From the NCBI GenBank assembly GCA_947179485.1, contig OX359245.1, forward strand, positions 9,591,001-9,655,000: DNA of 64,000 nt. The letters are read 5' to 3'. The translations under genes and the position numbers were made by a program. The notes beneath the pieces were generated by a model. It ran no database searches. It was not told the DNA's origin and worked only from the letters and a program-made list of their open reading frames with translations. The DNA comes from Allacma fusca (lineage: Eukaryota; Arthropoda; Collembola; Symphypleona; Sminthuridae). Shown one piece after another: positions 1 through 14,061 of the stretch (position 1 is its first letter; every line of letters starts with the position of its first letter).

Positions 1-3000
1 AATCTTGTAATCGAATGCTAAATAAATACTGTAAATACTAAACATCAAATTTGAAGTTTGCATTAAGGAATTCCAATGAATGGAAATAACTCCATGAGGT
101 AAAGTCAGTTTGCGAATCCTCATTGGCAGGATATAAAACACAATTGGGACAAATTAAGCAAAACTAAACTCAAACACATATGTATGTGCTCATAGGATTT
201 TGTTAAGCCAGACTTGGTACTTCCTCTCAGAAATAACTGTCTGTCATTGAGGTTGTTGAAAAATTTTCAAAAATCAAATTCATGGACATTTTTCTTCAAA
301 GAATCGAAATTTATTTTTACCAAAATGTCACCTTTTTGTTGAGAAGAAATGATCTGAGTGATGGGCACCTTCAGGGTACGTGTGGTTATATATTCCTGTC
401 GTAGGTAAAGTTTGACGGGATATTCAAAAACATTGATTTTAAGACAAATATTCTCACAACCTGAACGGAGCTTCCAAGTGATTGTGGTTTTAGTTATAAA
501 AGCCAGATTGTGGATATTATTGTAAAAAATTGGAACAACGTTTGACGGGGATGTCCTCTCTCGGTCTTAAAGGATTCAATCAAAAGTAGTTTAATTGTTA
601 TACAATCTGAAGTGAAACCTGGGCTGAAATGTTAAATTTCGTGGCCAAATCATTTTGACGGGATAAATAAAAATAAACTCGAGAATAATATTTATGGAAT
701 CAATGTCGCCAAACAATTCCAAATGTGTAAATTGTAGGTAACAATAATAATTATTAAGCTTCAAGATATGCTTATCCTCCTGAGAACTCTGCGTATATGT
801 TCCTGTGAGATTTTTTTTTTTTGAGGTTTGGGAAAATAATGTTCAATATGAATCAAAAACTTTTTTTTTGATTCAGTTTTTAAACTGAAATTTTAAAATG
901 CTTCAAAAATATTTGATACAAATGCTTTGGGCAAATTTCCCTAAAATAGTCTTCAGAAATTACGCGTAGCAGTATCCGAAAAATATATTTGTGAACACGT
1001 TACCAACCATTTTTGTCAATCTTCAACATAAGAGTCCAAGTAGAACTCAAAATATATAAGGCAGCGTGAAAGACGCAATTTTACAAATTCCTTTTTCCAT
1101 TATTCATTTCTCATAGGTTAAATGCGTACTTTATTTGTCGCAAATTCTGATCGTTTTAAAAATTTGAATGTTTTCACCAGAGTGTACAACTAAATCTTTT
1201 TTGATTTCTTATTGACCTAGCTAATAATTTGAATTTCTGACAAACATCAACTGACCACCCTTCTCACCAGCAGGAAATTGTGGATATGAAAATTCTTAAA
1301 AGCCACCTCAAAACTCAAAGTTTTAACAAATCTGAATTTTTTAAATTTCTAATTAAAATGCCCTTCATTAAATTTTTTATACGATACTTATTTAATTTAA
1401 TTAGAATGTTCAGAGAGACCGTCATGATTTACCCCAACCCCACTAGCTCACATAAAGGAGTTAAACATAACTGAATCCCCCTATTTCGAGCAAATTTAAT
1501 CATCTGAGACAAACCCATCAGGGCTAATCGAAACAACTTGAAACTTTCGAAAAACCTCAATAACTTTTGAATGAGATTTTATTTGAAAGCTGCTTATGTG
1601 CCCTAGAAGTTAAAATAATGCTAACGAAAATATTGAAATTCTTATCGAAATTTCGGAGAGACATTCAAATTTCTGAATTTTTCACCCAAAACTTTGCAAA
1701 TTTATTTTGTCAAGAGATAGATATGTGATACTTGGTAGTTTCCCTCCGAAAAATTGTCTTTCAATGAAGTTGTTGAATGAATTTTAAAATCAAACTCATT
1801 TTTTTATCTTCAAAATAACGAGAAAGCACGATTTGGAAGCGTTTATCAAATTAAAAAAGCTGCAGAATATACTCATCCGGATGTCGCATCTCGGTTAATA
1901 ATTGTTCAATCAAAAGATGATCAATTGCTTTAAAATATGCCATCTGTCAAAAACAATTCGTAATCCTAGCGGAAGTCTGTAAAAGGTAGCCAAATTTGCT
2001 TTGACTAAAATGTCACTTTTTTGTGGAGAAGAAATTATGCTTTTTGAATTCTTCCTTGGATAAATAAAAGCATCTACGAGAATAATATTACGACATTATG
2101 AAAGAAAACCGACTTTACTAACCGTTTCTTGCCCATATGACCTAACATATCGGCATAGATCAATTTGGTGAATTTTAGAAAACCTAGACAAAAATTTGTT
2201 ATGAACTGGGGGATTCAAATACTGTATAAGAAACTCCCTTACGGGCGCTAGGCATGGTGGCAGAATATGGTCACACTGTACATTTGGTTAATATTGGTAA
2301 ACAATTAAAATTGGAAGTCAAAATCGGATTTCTAAATAGTTTTTTTGTATTAATTCGTTTTATTCTTCGAGATATTATGCCTCATCTATTTAAGTTTGAT
2401 TTAAACAAAAAGTCAGCTTCCCACTTCCGATTTGACAATATTGATCTATTTTCGGTAAAGTAAAAAACAAAGAATTGGTTTTAAAAAAGTCCTTTATTCG
2501 TAGTTACAATATGCAATTAAATTTTTAATTAAATTAATTTTTCCAAAACTCCCTTCCTATTTTAAAACGATATTTAAAATGAAATTCTCCAATTGAGATG
2601 GAAAACTTAATTTTATAATTCATTTTGTTTAATCTGAATTTACAGGGCGACCAGAGTCATTTGCCCCTTGAATATTTGGAATCAATTATGCAATTCATGA
2701 TCCGGTGATAATTTTCGGATATTATTACAATTGGGTACTTCAGAGGAGCTTTAATTCACCAAGTGCCATTAAAATATGTTCGATGGACAGTTATCACAAA
2801 AAGTTTAAACCCCAATTTAGCTTGCATACAAGACAATTTTCGTCTGGAAGATACACAGAGTGGCGTTCAAGTCAAATATTTTGTCATTAACACTTCGTGG
2901 ATTTTTAATACCTTTACACAATTTTAATCCTTGTAACAAGGGTCGCCTTTAGAATTTATGGTTTCTAACGGAGTTAAAAATTTCCCATTCAAATGTTTTA

Positions 3001-6000
3001 GAATAAATGATTATACGTCATTTAAATAATTCCTTGCCTGTATATGTAAATATGTACATGAAAAAGCGAACAAACATGAACTTGTCATAAATTTGTTACA
3101 AACATTTCATTTATTTCATGATCCATGTCCTACAACCCATTCTACCAATATTTTTCAATTTTTCTTCGGCATCTACAATACTTGATGATTTCGCTCATCA
3201 AATAACTCTTTGAATTTTCCGGGAACTAAATATTTAAAGTTACTGTCTTTCGCAAACTATAATTTTCAAAAGTTTAATTTTTTTAGAGAATCCGTTTAAG
3301 AGAATTTTCTTGAAAATCTAGTTTTGTGCAATATTTGAAAAAAAATTTTTTATAGAGATAATAATTTTGGTGTTGCATATAGGTGTAAACAACCGCGGTA
3401 ATATTTATAGAATTCAATATGAATTGAAACTGCTGGGATATTTATTTGAAATGGAGCGAAAGTCGTAATTTATTAAAATACAGTGTGACTTCGCTTTTCA
3501 TTTCTTTTACTTTAAAAAAATCAGTGTGACAACAGTATGGATAAATTCCAAATTACGGCAGAATTTGATTACCACAGTATATTTAAATTTGATTAAAACA
3601 AAAACCAAATTAATAATGTACGCATGTATGATGTAGTAAGCCAAAAAAAAGCTACAGTGGGGTCAGAGCACAACTAGCTCATTTCTGAAAAAGCAACTTA
3701 TAAAATAACAATCCAGTTTGTGATGTAAGATTCTTTTTCGGTGTGGTCTCAATTTTTAGGAAATTATGGTTTCTTCAGAACCGAAATGCTGTAATTAATT
3801 AAAAATTTCTTTGAACTGGTTACAGACGCTTAACACTGTTTAACAATATTAATCTTCCTGGTTTGGCTTCTAAGTCAATGCTCCGTTGTTAGAATAAATT
3901 GTAAAAACTTCCTATCAGTTGAGAGCCTTCGAGGCAGTAAATACCAGTTCTATCTATTTTTATCATTATTCTTAACCCAACATTTTTATGCTTTGTCCTA
4001 AATGATAACCTGATTTACATTTACCTCAATTATGACCCAAGCTAAAATGGTTACTTGTAAGCAAAAATAAACCGAAAATGATTCTTCTCTGATCTGAGAC
4101 TCGAATAGGACAACAACTCCTATCTGACTTAAATCATTTTTAATAATCTACTTAATCTAATATAACATTTTGTCGCACGTAATCCCGATTTGCTCCGTTT
4201 ATTGTTTGCCAAAAACTCACATTGGAATCACACAACCATTTACGACAAACCCTACTGCATGTAGTTTGAATATAAAAGTCTCCAAAGCTTAGACTTTACA
4301 CTGACACTATTCGTCAAAACGGATAGAATGGCGTGAAACCTTTTAACCGGTTTGAAGTTATTCGGCTTTATGTACCTCAAGATCAAAAAAATAAATACAA
4401 AATTTGCTAATTTTAAACTTCAAATCTTTTCTTTCTGCTCAATCCGTTTCCGAGTCAGGCGCCTACAGTAATTTAAAGATGTAAAAGGTTACTGTCCCAT
4501 CTAATAATAATGCAAATCTGACAGAAAAAAATGTTTTTTAGTTCCAATTAAAGGAAATATATTTTGGTCGGATTTTTATGGGAAGATGGGAAGATTCTTC
4601 CAAGGGAAAAATTATATCTGACAGGGAAAATCTCAAAGGGTAGGGTTTCATTTTTGCAAACAATGATTTTTAAATTTTTTGACCTTAAATTTGGCAGAGA
4701 TTTTTAAATTTGTTGACGTGTTTCAGGGGAATTTGTTATGTAGTACCCTAATTGTAAATCAAAAGGAGTTAGAAATTCCATTGTTAAATTGTATTTAAAA
4801 TTTTTGGTTTCAAATTTAATGCAAAATAAAAATTTGTGGAAGTATAATTTGTGGAAAAATGAATAGAGAAATGTCCAAGTCGGAAATATGTCTGGAGGAA
4901 ATTTTTAGGATATAAGTAATCACGTTTGGATAGGAATTTGAAAATCGAGAGTTTCATTAAATGTATACTTTTGATGGTTTAGCAAACTTTGAATACTATT
5001 TGACAGTCTTAAAGTCTCACAGGAAGTAAGATATAGTGAAAATAGTGGATAAAACTAAGCAACTACTGTAAGCTCTAAAAAGGAAGTATCTTTAGGTGTT
5101 TCCTTTTTTTCTGTACAGGCACGTATATTAATAGCGATTGAGCTAATCTAATAAGTAATAAGTCAAATTCCAGTTAACATATATTAGAGCGTTGTTTAAA
5201 AAAAATTATGAGAAATTCCCAAATTTGATGATTAAATTACATAAGCTAACCATTTCATTTTTTTTCATCCAAAACAATACTTTTCACTTGAAACACTTTC
5301 TGTATTCTCGTACGGTAGCAGTTTTCCAAAGAACAAAGGGACGAATTTCTAAAAACTGACGGGATTAGATTGTTATTTATTAGAAATTTTCGGGTAAAAA
5401 CTCGGGTTGCGTTTTTAGTGTCAGTAGGATAAATTCTTGGACCCAAACCGCCATGCAGGGGTCTTACTACATTACTGCAATATCGAGAGTGCGGACATAT
5501 TTTTTAATGCAGTCTATAGTGCTGTGGATTTACGTCGGTATTATTTTGCGAAAAGATGCCTAAGCGTAATCATACACTACCCGGTTCAAACTGGATTAAG
5601 GGAAGAGGGCATCAGTGTAACTTAAAGTCTCAATTCATATAACCCCGCCACTTTAGCTAATGAAAGTTTTCAAAATTATTACAATAATAATTATACAGCA
5701 GACGGTTTGCATCTACACTTTATAAAGCAGCGTTCAAGCTCTATCTTTTTAACAGCGTACCTTTCTGTGCAGCTGTTTACATGATTATCATTCAATTGTA
5801 ATGAGAAAGCAAATTGTCTTTATTTTCTTGAACATGGTCAGTGATTTTGTTTCCTTGCGAAGGACAGTTTTCAAATTTTAGATTACAATTTATGCACCCG
5901 ATAAAACATCCTCTCGCAATTGATAAGAAAACTCATTCCGGTCTGTAAAATTACCACATGAATTCCCTAAGTAATATTTCAAATGGCGTCTAAATTTAAC

Positions 6001-8940
6001 ATTTACCCTAACCTTTAGTTACCGGCGTTCATCATCTGAATCTCCATATTTTTTTCCAAATTTTTCTTTCAGTATTACAAACATAGACGAACAGATTACG
6101 TACATATTATATAACAACCCAAAAAAGAATTTAAATAGAAATTTACAAGCAATGTTTGAAAAATTTGGCAGGAACTCAAATTACCGTGTTGTAATAGTAC
6201 ATGATGTCACGAAAGGATTTAACCCTCCCTCCAGCACATATAAGGAGAAAGCGTAGAAAATATACAATTCTACAAGTTTTAGCAAATCGTTTCCCAGATT
6301 TTATTAAAAAATTCTCTTCTCGCTTACTCACAAATTATGGATGAAGGGGTTATAAGGAAATGGAACCGAACAATTGTAGATTTTTTTTGGGAAATGTCGA
6401 TTGAACAATTTTTAACTTTTGAAGTTTGCATTTTCCAAAAAATTCTAGCAAAAAGTCTTTGCTCCAAAACAATCCCATCTGCATCCAGTGTTTTTGACCG
6501 AGCGGGATGAAACAAATTTATCAAAACCTGGGAAAAAAATTGATAAATCATAAGTGAATTATAATTTTTCGACCATAAAAGTTGAAGCAGGGAGTATATG
6601 CGGTGTTTTTCTCGGAACGTCTGCATCAACATGGATAGTTGAGAGATTTTGTCCTATCCCAGGATAGCCCAAAAAAATCCGTACAAAATCTGCACAGAAT
6701 CCATACAAACGTTGCAACAAACCTTGTAAATAGGAACAAGTTCCGAATTTCCAAACTAATTATCCGAACAGTTAATTTTTAAGCATAGCGAAAATATCTG
6801 TTGAAATCATCCGTGTATTTATCAACTAGCGTCATGTACATGCATCCAAAATGCTTTCTTCAAATAAATTTTCAAAACGATTTCCCCCAAAATGTGCCAA
6901 TTTCCAAAATTGAACAATGCACTTGAACATAACGTACACAAAATGATTAACTGGCGTGATGTAATCAGACGAGCACAAAATGTTTTTCTATTGTTTTCCT
7001 ACTCAATCTTTTGGTGAAACGTACTGTCATTTGAATTTACCCATTATCACATTTGGTGGCCTCTTGAACCATTTCGAACAGATGTCACCGCAAATGTGGC
7101 ATGCCCCCTCGTTAACGCACAATTTGAATTATAGGTTTTCCCTTAACTCATGATTTCTTCTACAGAGGCAGGAGATACAATTTAATGTCACGTTGAATTC
7201 GCCTTTCAGAATTGGTTTGATTTAAAAATTATAGGTTGAGAACTCCACGGGAGAATTTCTGAAGGAAGAGCCTCAGGATTCTCGGGAACAATTTTGTATA
7301 TGAGTTTAAATAGGCCCTTCATATTTGAAGTAACAAACAAGTTTGAAGTTATCCTCGAAGCACTGTTTTTAATTGTCCAGTAATTAAAAACTTTGAGCAT
7401 ATAACGCAAAAATCATTTAATTCGTTGTTTCCATCTAAAATTTATACTTTTACATATTTTTAGTAAAATAGTGGAATTTTGTTCTGCTAGCACATAATAA
7501 TGCAAACTACCATTCTGAATTTATAAACTAATTATGGGGAAACAGAGCCTTCTAGTATATGTCGACTGGAGTAATTTATAAATTTTTAATTGTCCCATTT
7601 CGTGGCAATTCTTTATCAGATTTTGTTTTGGCATTCCAAATAAGGTTTGTATTTTAAATATTACTCGTTTTCTGTAACATAATTTTGACGCAAGGGCAGG
7701 GCTGGATACAAAAAATATTTAAAGAGGCGTGAAAGCTCAAATTGTAAAAAATACAAGTAATTGCTTACATTATTGTTCCGCGTATTTCAGTACTCACTGA
7801 ATTTTTAATCGGATTTTAAAATGGAATTTGACTTTAACATTGTAATTGCTAAACCGTCATTTTTCACTTGAAATGTGTAAAGAGAAATAAAAAATAATTG
7901 AGTTGGTTTTGTTTTGATTGTACAGTCTGACCACGCTCATCCGCCCCTTTTTAGCCCACATCAGGAATAAAATATTTGATTTTCCTTCTTTGTAGTGAAT
8001 TAAGTTTTTCCAGATTTTTTTCAGAACTTCCTTTACCTGGGTCAAGATTTGAGCTCACAGTTGTCAGGTATTTGAGACAAATAGGATTTTAAGAATTTTA
8101 ATTTCCTCATTTGTTTAATTCTCAACTGCCTCGTGACCTTTTCCAAAATCGGTGTTAACACCGGGCGGGGTAAAACTTACTGGTCATTAATGTCCAAGGT
8201 GCATGTAGCTCGAGCGCCGACAATATTATTAAACGTAGGAAGGGATTGATTTCTGGTAAAGTAAATAAGGCGGCGTCCGGGATCGGGGTCGGATGTTTGT
8301 GGGAAGTTGGGAATATTCTTCACACTGATAAATATATCTGCCAGCGAAAATTTCAAAAGTAAAGGATTGTTTTGAGAACAGGAATTTTAAATTTTTTTAG
8401 CTTGTTTCAGGAAAATTTGTTGTGAAAACAGGGATTTTTAGATTTGGTTACACTTATTTGACAGGGATTTGGCGCCTTGTTGGGATATTATTTTTGCCAA
8501 CAGGGATTTTTTAAATCGTTGAGGACCTCCCTGCAGTGACATAAGATTCAACAAGAAAATTCAGAAAGGATGTTCCTGGAAGATTTATATAGGAAAAACC
8601 AATCACTGCAGTGAGGTCGAATATCGAAGTGTTTAGCAAACCGTCAACCAGGCATGTGTGGTAAGTATCGACGAGAGTTAAACTTCAACGGTTTTTTCTT
8701 TGATGATTAAAAGCAAGTAATAATTTAGATATAATTATCATGAACTTTAAGTGTTTAAACAGAAACTAAATTTTCAACATGAGTGAAGAAGTAGCCGAGG
8801 TCATTAAAGAATTAAATCAAAGTTAAGATGTCTGAAGACAAGGCCATAAGACACTGAGCAAATCAGCGGTGTACAGCCATTTCCTTTACTGTGGTGAGAC
8901 TCATAAATTCACCTGTATTTTTAGTCCTTTTACTCAAACA
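1..8940 (+). repeat. Degenerate repeat field, first block
   Basis: No convincing gene is visible here; the short ORFs are AT-rich chance frames. The block consists of diverged copies of modules found across the window, all in + orientation. Module B (ACCAAAATGTCAC followed by TTGTNGAGAAGAAA) is at about 315-350 and 2001-2036. Module F (aligned with 19955-20290) is at about 2095-2290. The end of module E and the 'CTCCAATTGAGATGG ... ACAGGGCGACC' stretch run from 2380 to 2680. Module C-like sequence is at 6225-6380. Module I, with its ACAGGGATTTTTAAA-type subrepeats, is at 4565-4740 and 8300-8530. GGCGTG-box copies are near 1062, 2861, 4330, 5724, 5984, 6952, 7726 and 8272. Boundaries are approximate because identity was judged by eye. 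Confidence 0.6.
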
Positions 8941-8944
8941 GCTA

Positions 8945-9190
8945 TCAAGTGCTGAAAGACAACTGCGGGTTCATGTTCGGGTCGGGTTCACATCTTCAGG
9001 TATCAACTTCAGGTAATTTTTCAGGTACGAGTATTCTAGTTATATCCGACTAAAAATACCTGGCGAGTAAAGTATTTGCCAGGATCCGATTGCCCGAAAG
9101 TTCGGGTCGAAGAAATTTTTTACCTGAAATGTCAAGTACGGTTCGGGTTCATTGCGGATCCTGATTTTTTCCTACCTAAAAGCAGCTCTG
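8945..9190. mobile_element. Short word-rich element (TTCAGGTA / TTCGGGT)
   Basis: Within about 245 bases the words TTCAGGTA, TTCGGGT and CAGGTACGAG recur in degenerate form, unlike the AT-rich flanks. The ends carry AAGTGCTG on the left and, read inward from the right, CAGAGCTGC, which are weakly similar. This fits a decayed non-autonomous hAT-like element of the same style as the better preserved copies at 16357 and 40205. I could not find a convincing target-site duplication, so both the ends and the class are tentative. Confidence 0.35.
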
Positions 9191-12100
9191 CTAAGAATAT
9201 TCTATCTGCAGATATTTTAGCGCACAATCGAGCAGACCTTGGTAAATTTATCTACTCATATATCAAATATCCAAACAGAGTAACAAATTATTGAATGGCG
9301 TCCACGCTTGGCTAATGTAAAAACAGATTTTGAATCTGTTGAGTGTTGCGATTTGGGTTCAATGCTCTCCTTTTCTTAAACAAAATCAACTGGACGTTAT
9401 AGAATCTCTTGAACACCTTTAATTTCAAAGGACTTCCGTGCAGTCACATCTTTAACTTTACAATTGGAAATGAAAATGATGAATTAGCGCTTATAGCCAA
9501 ACCAAAAAATATTTAAGTTTCAAAAACTCTTACAGCTGGAGTCAAGGACGCGGGGGAATTTGATTTGGTTATTGTTTAAAGCGAGTTCGGTACGTGAAAT
9601 TAAAATCCTCATGTAAGACTATGAAATAATTTTGCAATAACTGTGTCTGCCACCAAAAATGAAAAAACATGAAATTTCTTTCAACGTTGTTCCGTGTATG
9701 CTAAAGGTTAAAGCAATTCTCAACGTATTTGCGACATAAGAAATTCTTACCCTGAAATCCCATAACTTTACTATAAATAGCAATCCGAACATTGTATGAA
9801 TCTCGGCAGGTGAATAAGTCAAATTTTAAAAAATCTAGAACTAAAATGACTAAATACTGGAGGAATCAAACATGACATGATTATTACTTGGGGTAGTGAA
9901 AGGAAATGAATTTGTACCGTGAATTTGAATTATTGTAATGTAAAAAATGCTCTAAAGCGGTATACATTTCAATATTGAAAAAGTACCTGTTTTCAAATTC
10001 GAAGCTTTCATGCTCCTTGAATTTCTTTTACTTGCAATGTTAATGAAGTGCAGAAGCTGTCCAGCCAAAGTTTGGAAAGATTAATCACAAAAGTTTTGTT
10101 TTAATCAAATTTATATACATAGTAAATAACTTTAGTTGTAATTTGGTATTTATCCCGAGCTTCCTCCGAAAATAATTGTCTAGAATGGAGACATGTTTAT
10201 GGATCCTCTGACACTCACTGTAAACGTACATTTTTTTTAAATAATGGCCTGTATGTTATGAATTTCTGTTCCACCTTTAGCTTTCCTTTAAGTACAGATT
10301 AAAAGCTGAACTGTAATTTATGTACCACTAAAATCGGTTGAAGTGCTAAAAACAATTGTTTTATATTTATTTTAATTTTTAGAACTTTGAACTCCATCTT
10401 ACCACAATCAATAAAATTCAACAGTGAATGAAAAAGTGTCAGGAAAATTCAAAATATAAATATTTATAAAAATAAAAGTATGTATACATATATATTTTGT
10501 GCAATAAAAAAATAATTACAAAATTCCACTATTATTTTAAAAATATTTCTGCATTCACAAAAACTTTTCGGCAATTCTTGTTCAGTAAACTTACGGATCA
10601 CGACCACATTTCTCAACGTACGAACACGAAGATAAAATGCTTTATTTTCAAAACAATTAAGCAGTTTAAGAAAAATCAAATTTTGCTTATACTTTTTTAG
10701 TCAAATTGTCCTCAAACCCTGATCCAGGTTAATGAAGTAAGTATGAAAAAATCTGTATCAGCATTTGCTACAATTGGGGGAATCAAACTACAAATTGGAA
10801 AATTATCAATTTTATAAGAGAAAATAGAGGATGACGGGATTATCGGGCATATTAGAAAAATCTGCATAATTTTTTATGCAAAAATCTGGCTTCACAATTA
10901 GTGTCAGTGGCATTTTGGCTATTTTAATTCGAGGGTAAATTGAGCGATTTTGCCGGAATCGTGGGATAAAACACAACAATTTGTACAAGTTGGGTATCGA
11001 TTTGAAAATCTATTTGCAATTTTAAAGAAAAAGTGTTTTCATTGTCGAAAATTTTCCTTACCATGGTTTCGTTTGTGTTTATGTCCCGACTCCCAACACT
11101 ATATTGATAAGAGTTATATAAGCTGCAAGTAATATATCTGCAAGTAACACAAAGAAAATAATATTTCTGATCGTAAATATTACTAGAAATGTTTTTTTAA
11201 GAGTGGTCGGTTCTATTACCACCTGTAGTGAACATTAAACTGATTTCCTAATCATTGTATCTGCAATATCTATGACATATTAACGTCAATTTCATTCTCA
11301 TCGCTGAATTGTACAAACGCTTCCAAATCTTGTAGTCTTGAATTCCCGGAATCTTTACGGATTTTTCTTTTAATATCCACTGCAGCTTTGCTTGCACTTG
11401 CATGTCTGCATTGTGCATTTAACTGTATGCCTTCTTTTAACGTTACTATACAAATTATAGTTTACATTATGCGTTCCAGAACTTTCCAGTGTAACCAGAT
11501 TTATCTTCCAGTCGTCCCATCGTTTTGGTTGCCATATAACTGGTAGTAAGACAAGATGACGATAAGCCACAGAAAATTAAAATAATACAAACAACTGTAT
11601 GCTCACACAAAGTTCAATATGCAGTGAGATGCGCTTTGACTTGCTACTACGTGCATTGAGAAACCGATACTTAACAAATTTTACAAATTTTAAAATTGGT
11701 GGCGGAAATAGAGAGTTCCGTGTGCATGGTTTATTTATGGCAATTTTTCCAAGGCAAAATATATTATACGCCAATTCTGCCAGAATGGCATAAAAAATCG
11801 TTTTCATCAAAATCATCAAAATTAATGAATACACCAGGACATAACGTTTACAAAATTATTTACTGGCGTGATTAACGAAAACATGTTTTAAAGATAACTT
11901 ATTTCATAGCATCTTTCCACACTCTAGTGCTAAAAATAGCTAGTATACTGCACTGGTCGGAGTTTTCTTCCCAAGGAAAAAATATTTCTTGCAGGGAAAA
12001 CGTTAAAGGGAAGGGATTCTGTTTAATAATAACTTTTTAAGATTCGTCGATCCGTTTTTTGGCAGGGGTTTTCAAATTTGTTGTCGTGTTTCTTGGAAAT

Positions 12101-13384
12101 TTGTTAAACGAACAGGAATTTTTAGATTGAATTACCTTATTTGACAGGGATTTGACGTTATGCAGGGAAATTATTTTTGCCGACAGGGATTTTGAAAATC
12201 GTTGACCTTTTCATCAGTGAAATTCAGAAGTTATCTACCTGCTAGTTTTATAAAATCCCATCCCCTGGTACACCCCATCATAAGAATTCTACAAAAACAT
12301 CTGCTTACTTGATTCACAGACCATCACAAAATCTTTTTCAACTGGCGTCCAACTCTATTTTGTGTCCTAACTTTCAGTTACTTGAATGTGCCATCAAAGT
12401 TGGTTTGAACCATTTTGTTTTGATATCACCACAAATGGTGTATGGTCTCCCGTGGTAAGTGCGTAATTTTAGTTTGATATTTCCCCGTAATTCTTGATTT
12501 CCTTCACATGGACGGAATCTGTTTTTTTCCGGCGACGTACTTGATGCGTCTCTGCGTTGAGAATTTTGGGAGTGAACTTTTAGCAAGTGGAAAAACGCTG
12601 AGAGAAATTCAGGTTCTGGAGCGAAACTGTGAACAACTCGATAAAGAAAGCGCTGCGTTGAGCACTTGTTCTAGACCTGGTGTTTGTTTCCGTTCCAATA
12701 GTATATATTGAGGGGAAAAATGCTATACTAACTTGTTGGGGATGCTCAGTAAGATAAAATCAAAATAAATACGCTTAAATTTTCAACTGAATTCGAAGTA
12801 GTGGGCTTAAAAAGGTTTATCCGAATGCGCATTTTCCAAATTACCTTGTTGAAAGAACTTGATATGCAAAACATCTCAATTCAATCAAAAACAAAAGAAA
12901 TGTAAAAACATCCTTCAGATCCAGAATCCGTTAGGATTTCTGACTTTGCTACACATCCCACAATCCTACAAAGTCAATCCAACGTTGTGTAATCCCTAAT
13001 TGATTTTGTTGTAAAATGTAAATAACGTCCTGTCTTAAATTAATAATTAGCCAATTTAATTACATAAATGTAGCAATGCATTAAGAAGTATTTGTGTTAT
13101 GACCAGAAATTCAGTCATATTTTGAATTTCAGCTGCTTATTCTAGTTACTTGTTCTTATAGGCTTCAAATTGTTAAAGGTTTGCAGTAAGTTAATTTTTG
13201 AGAACATCTGATATTCAAAACAAAAATCTCTCAATTCTTAAATTATTTATATTAAATATTTTACCAAGCAAACTTATATGCACGGTTTCTTCTGTCATTA
13301 CAATACGTTATAAATTAACAGTATATTGTATTTAAAACTAAAAGCCACATTCTAGGATCAATTTCAACTTCTACAATAATTGAT
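9191..13384 (+). repeat. Degenerate repeat field, second block
   Basis: This is AT-rich sequence with no gene I can support. Module I recurs at about 11965-12210 and is alignable by eye with 8300-8530 and 4565-4740; each copy holds several tandem-like versions of ACAGGGATTTTTAAATTTG. GGCGTG boxes lie near 9296, 11864 and 12343, the last followed by CCTAACTTTCAGTTACTTG. The stretch 12395-12505 resembles 7065-7165, sharing TTTGAACCATTT, the CACCACAAATG region and the CTTGATTTCCTTCACA end. The frame at 12508-12711 is open and less AT-rich, but it has no recognisable domain. Confidence 0.5.
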
Positions 13385-13625
13385 TCGTGTATCCGCAGAT
13401 AGGATCGGATATCCGCGGATAGGATCGGATAGCTCCTTTTTCTTATCCGATGGCTTCGGATAGGATAAATACGTCATCCGAATATTTACGGATAAGCTTC
13501 GGATAAGATTATCTTTAATCCGATGGAAGCGAATAGGATCGGATACGCTTCAGTTTTATTGGTAAAAATTCGGATCGGATAGGATACGGATAGGATAAGG
13601 GAATTATCCTATCCGTTGAGAACCT
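13385..13625. mobile_element. GGATA-word cluster, probable short TIR element
   Basis: About 240 bases are saturated with GGATA and its complement TATCC, as in GGATCGGATATCCGCGGATA, on both strands and at irregular spacing. This is not a regular satellite. The cluster abuts the next word-rich element at 13629. The right edge reads CTAAGGTTCTCAACGGATAG when viewed inward. I see no clear matching left terminus or target duplication. Its assignment to a hAT-like class rests on analogy with the other word-rich elements in this window. Confidence 0.35.
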
Positions 13626-13628
13626 TAG

Positions 13629-14018
13629 ATGAGACTGTAAAACTAGGAAAAAACCATGAGTGAACCCGAATCTGAATTTAATAGAGACGATGGAAATTGA
13701 AAATCTTAGATTCACCCGTTGGATTGGTTTTGCAACTTCATGCTACAAAGTTGCAAGATTCAAGTAATTACTTGAAATCCAAGTTCGGGTTCAAGTCAAT
13801 TCCAAGTTCGGTTCTCAAGTTTTTTGGAGCCGACATTCAAGTATCAGATCAAGTTCGGGTTTAGGAAAGATTACTTGCAAGATATGACTTGGTATGGCAA
13901 GTAATTCCTGGGACCCGAAACGCCAAGTTCGGGTACTGACAAATATCTACTTGAAAGTTCAAGTGCAGGTCAAGTTCAAGTTCGGATCCTCAAAATATTT
14001 GAACCGAACGCAGGTCTG
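13629..14018. mobile_element. CAAGTTCGGGT-word element, copy 1
   Basis: This is a roughly 390-bp element dense in CAAGTTCGGGTT and its variants. It is the reverse complement of 56036-56405: long matches include the stretches around AAGATATGACTTGGTATG and CAAATATCTACTTGAAAG. One end is well defined by both copies as CAGACCTGCGTTCGG (here on the minus strand, ending at 14018). That terminus fits the CAnnnnTG style of hAT ends. The other end is near a shared GTTTTACA..TCTCA stretch. It is too short to code for a transposase, so it is a non-autonomous element. Confidence 0.6.
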
Positions 14019-14061
14019 ATACACAACTTACTATGTACTACATTTAGAGAAATCTGGATAT

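Noticed and set aside
2254-2463. 69-codon ORF
   Set aside because: It covers the junction of modules F and E; the other copies at 20120, 25480 and 50090 have no equivalent frame.
8781-8875. Two tiny coding-like starts (MSEEVAEVIKEL and MSEDKAI)
   Set aside because: Both stop within about 15 codons and no splice-compatible continuation was found.
12508-12711. 67-codon ORF with balanced codon use
   Set aside because: No recognisable domain, and no splice partners found; kept only as part of the field description.
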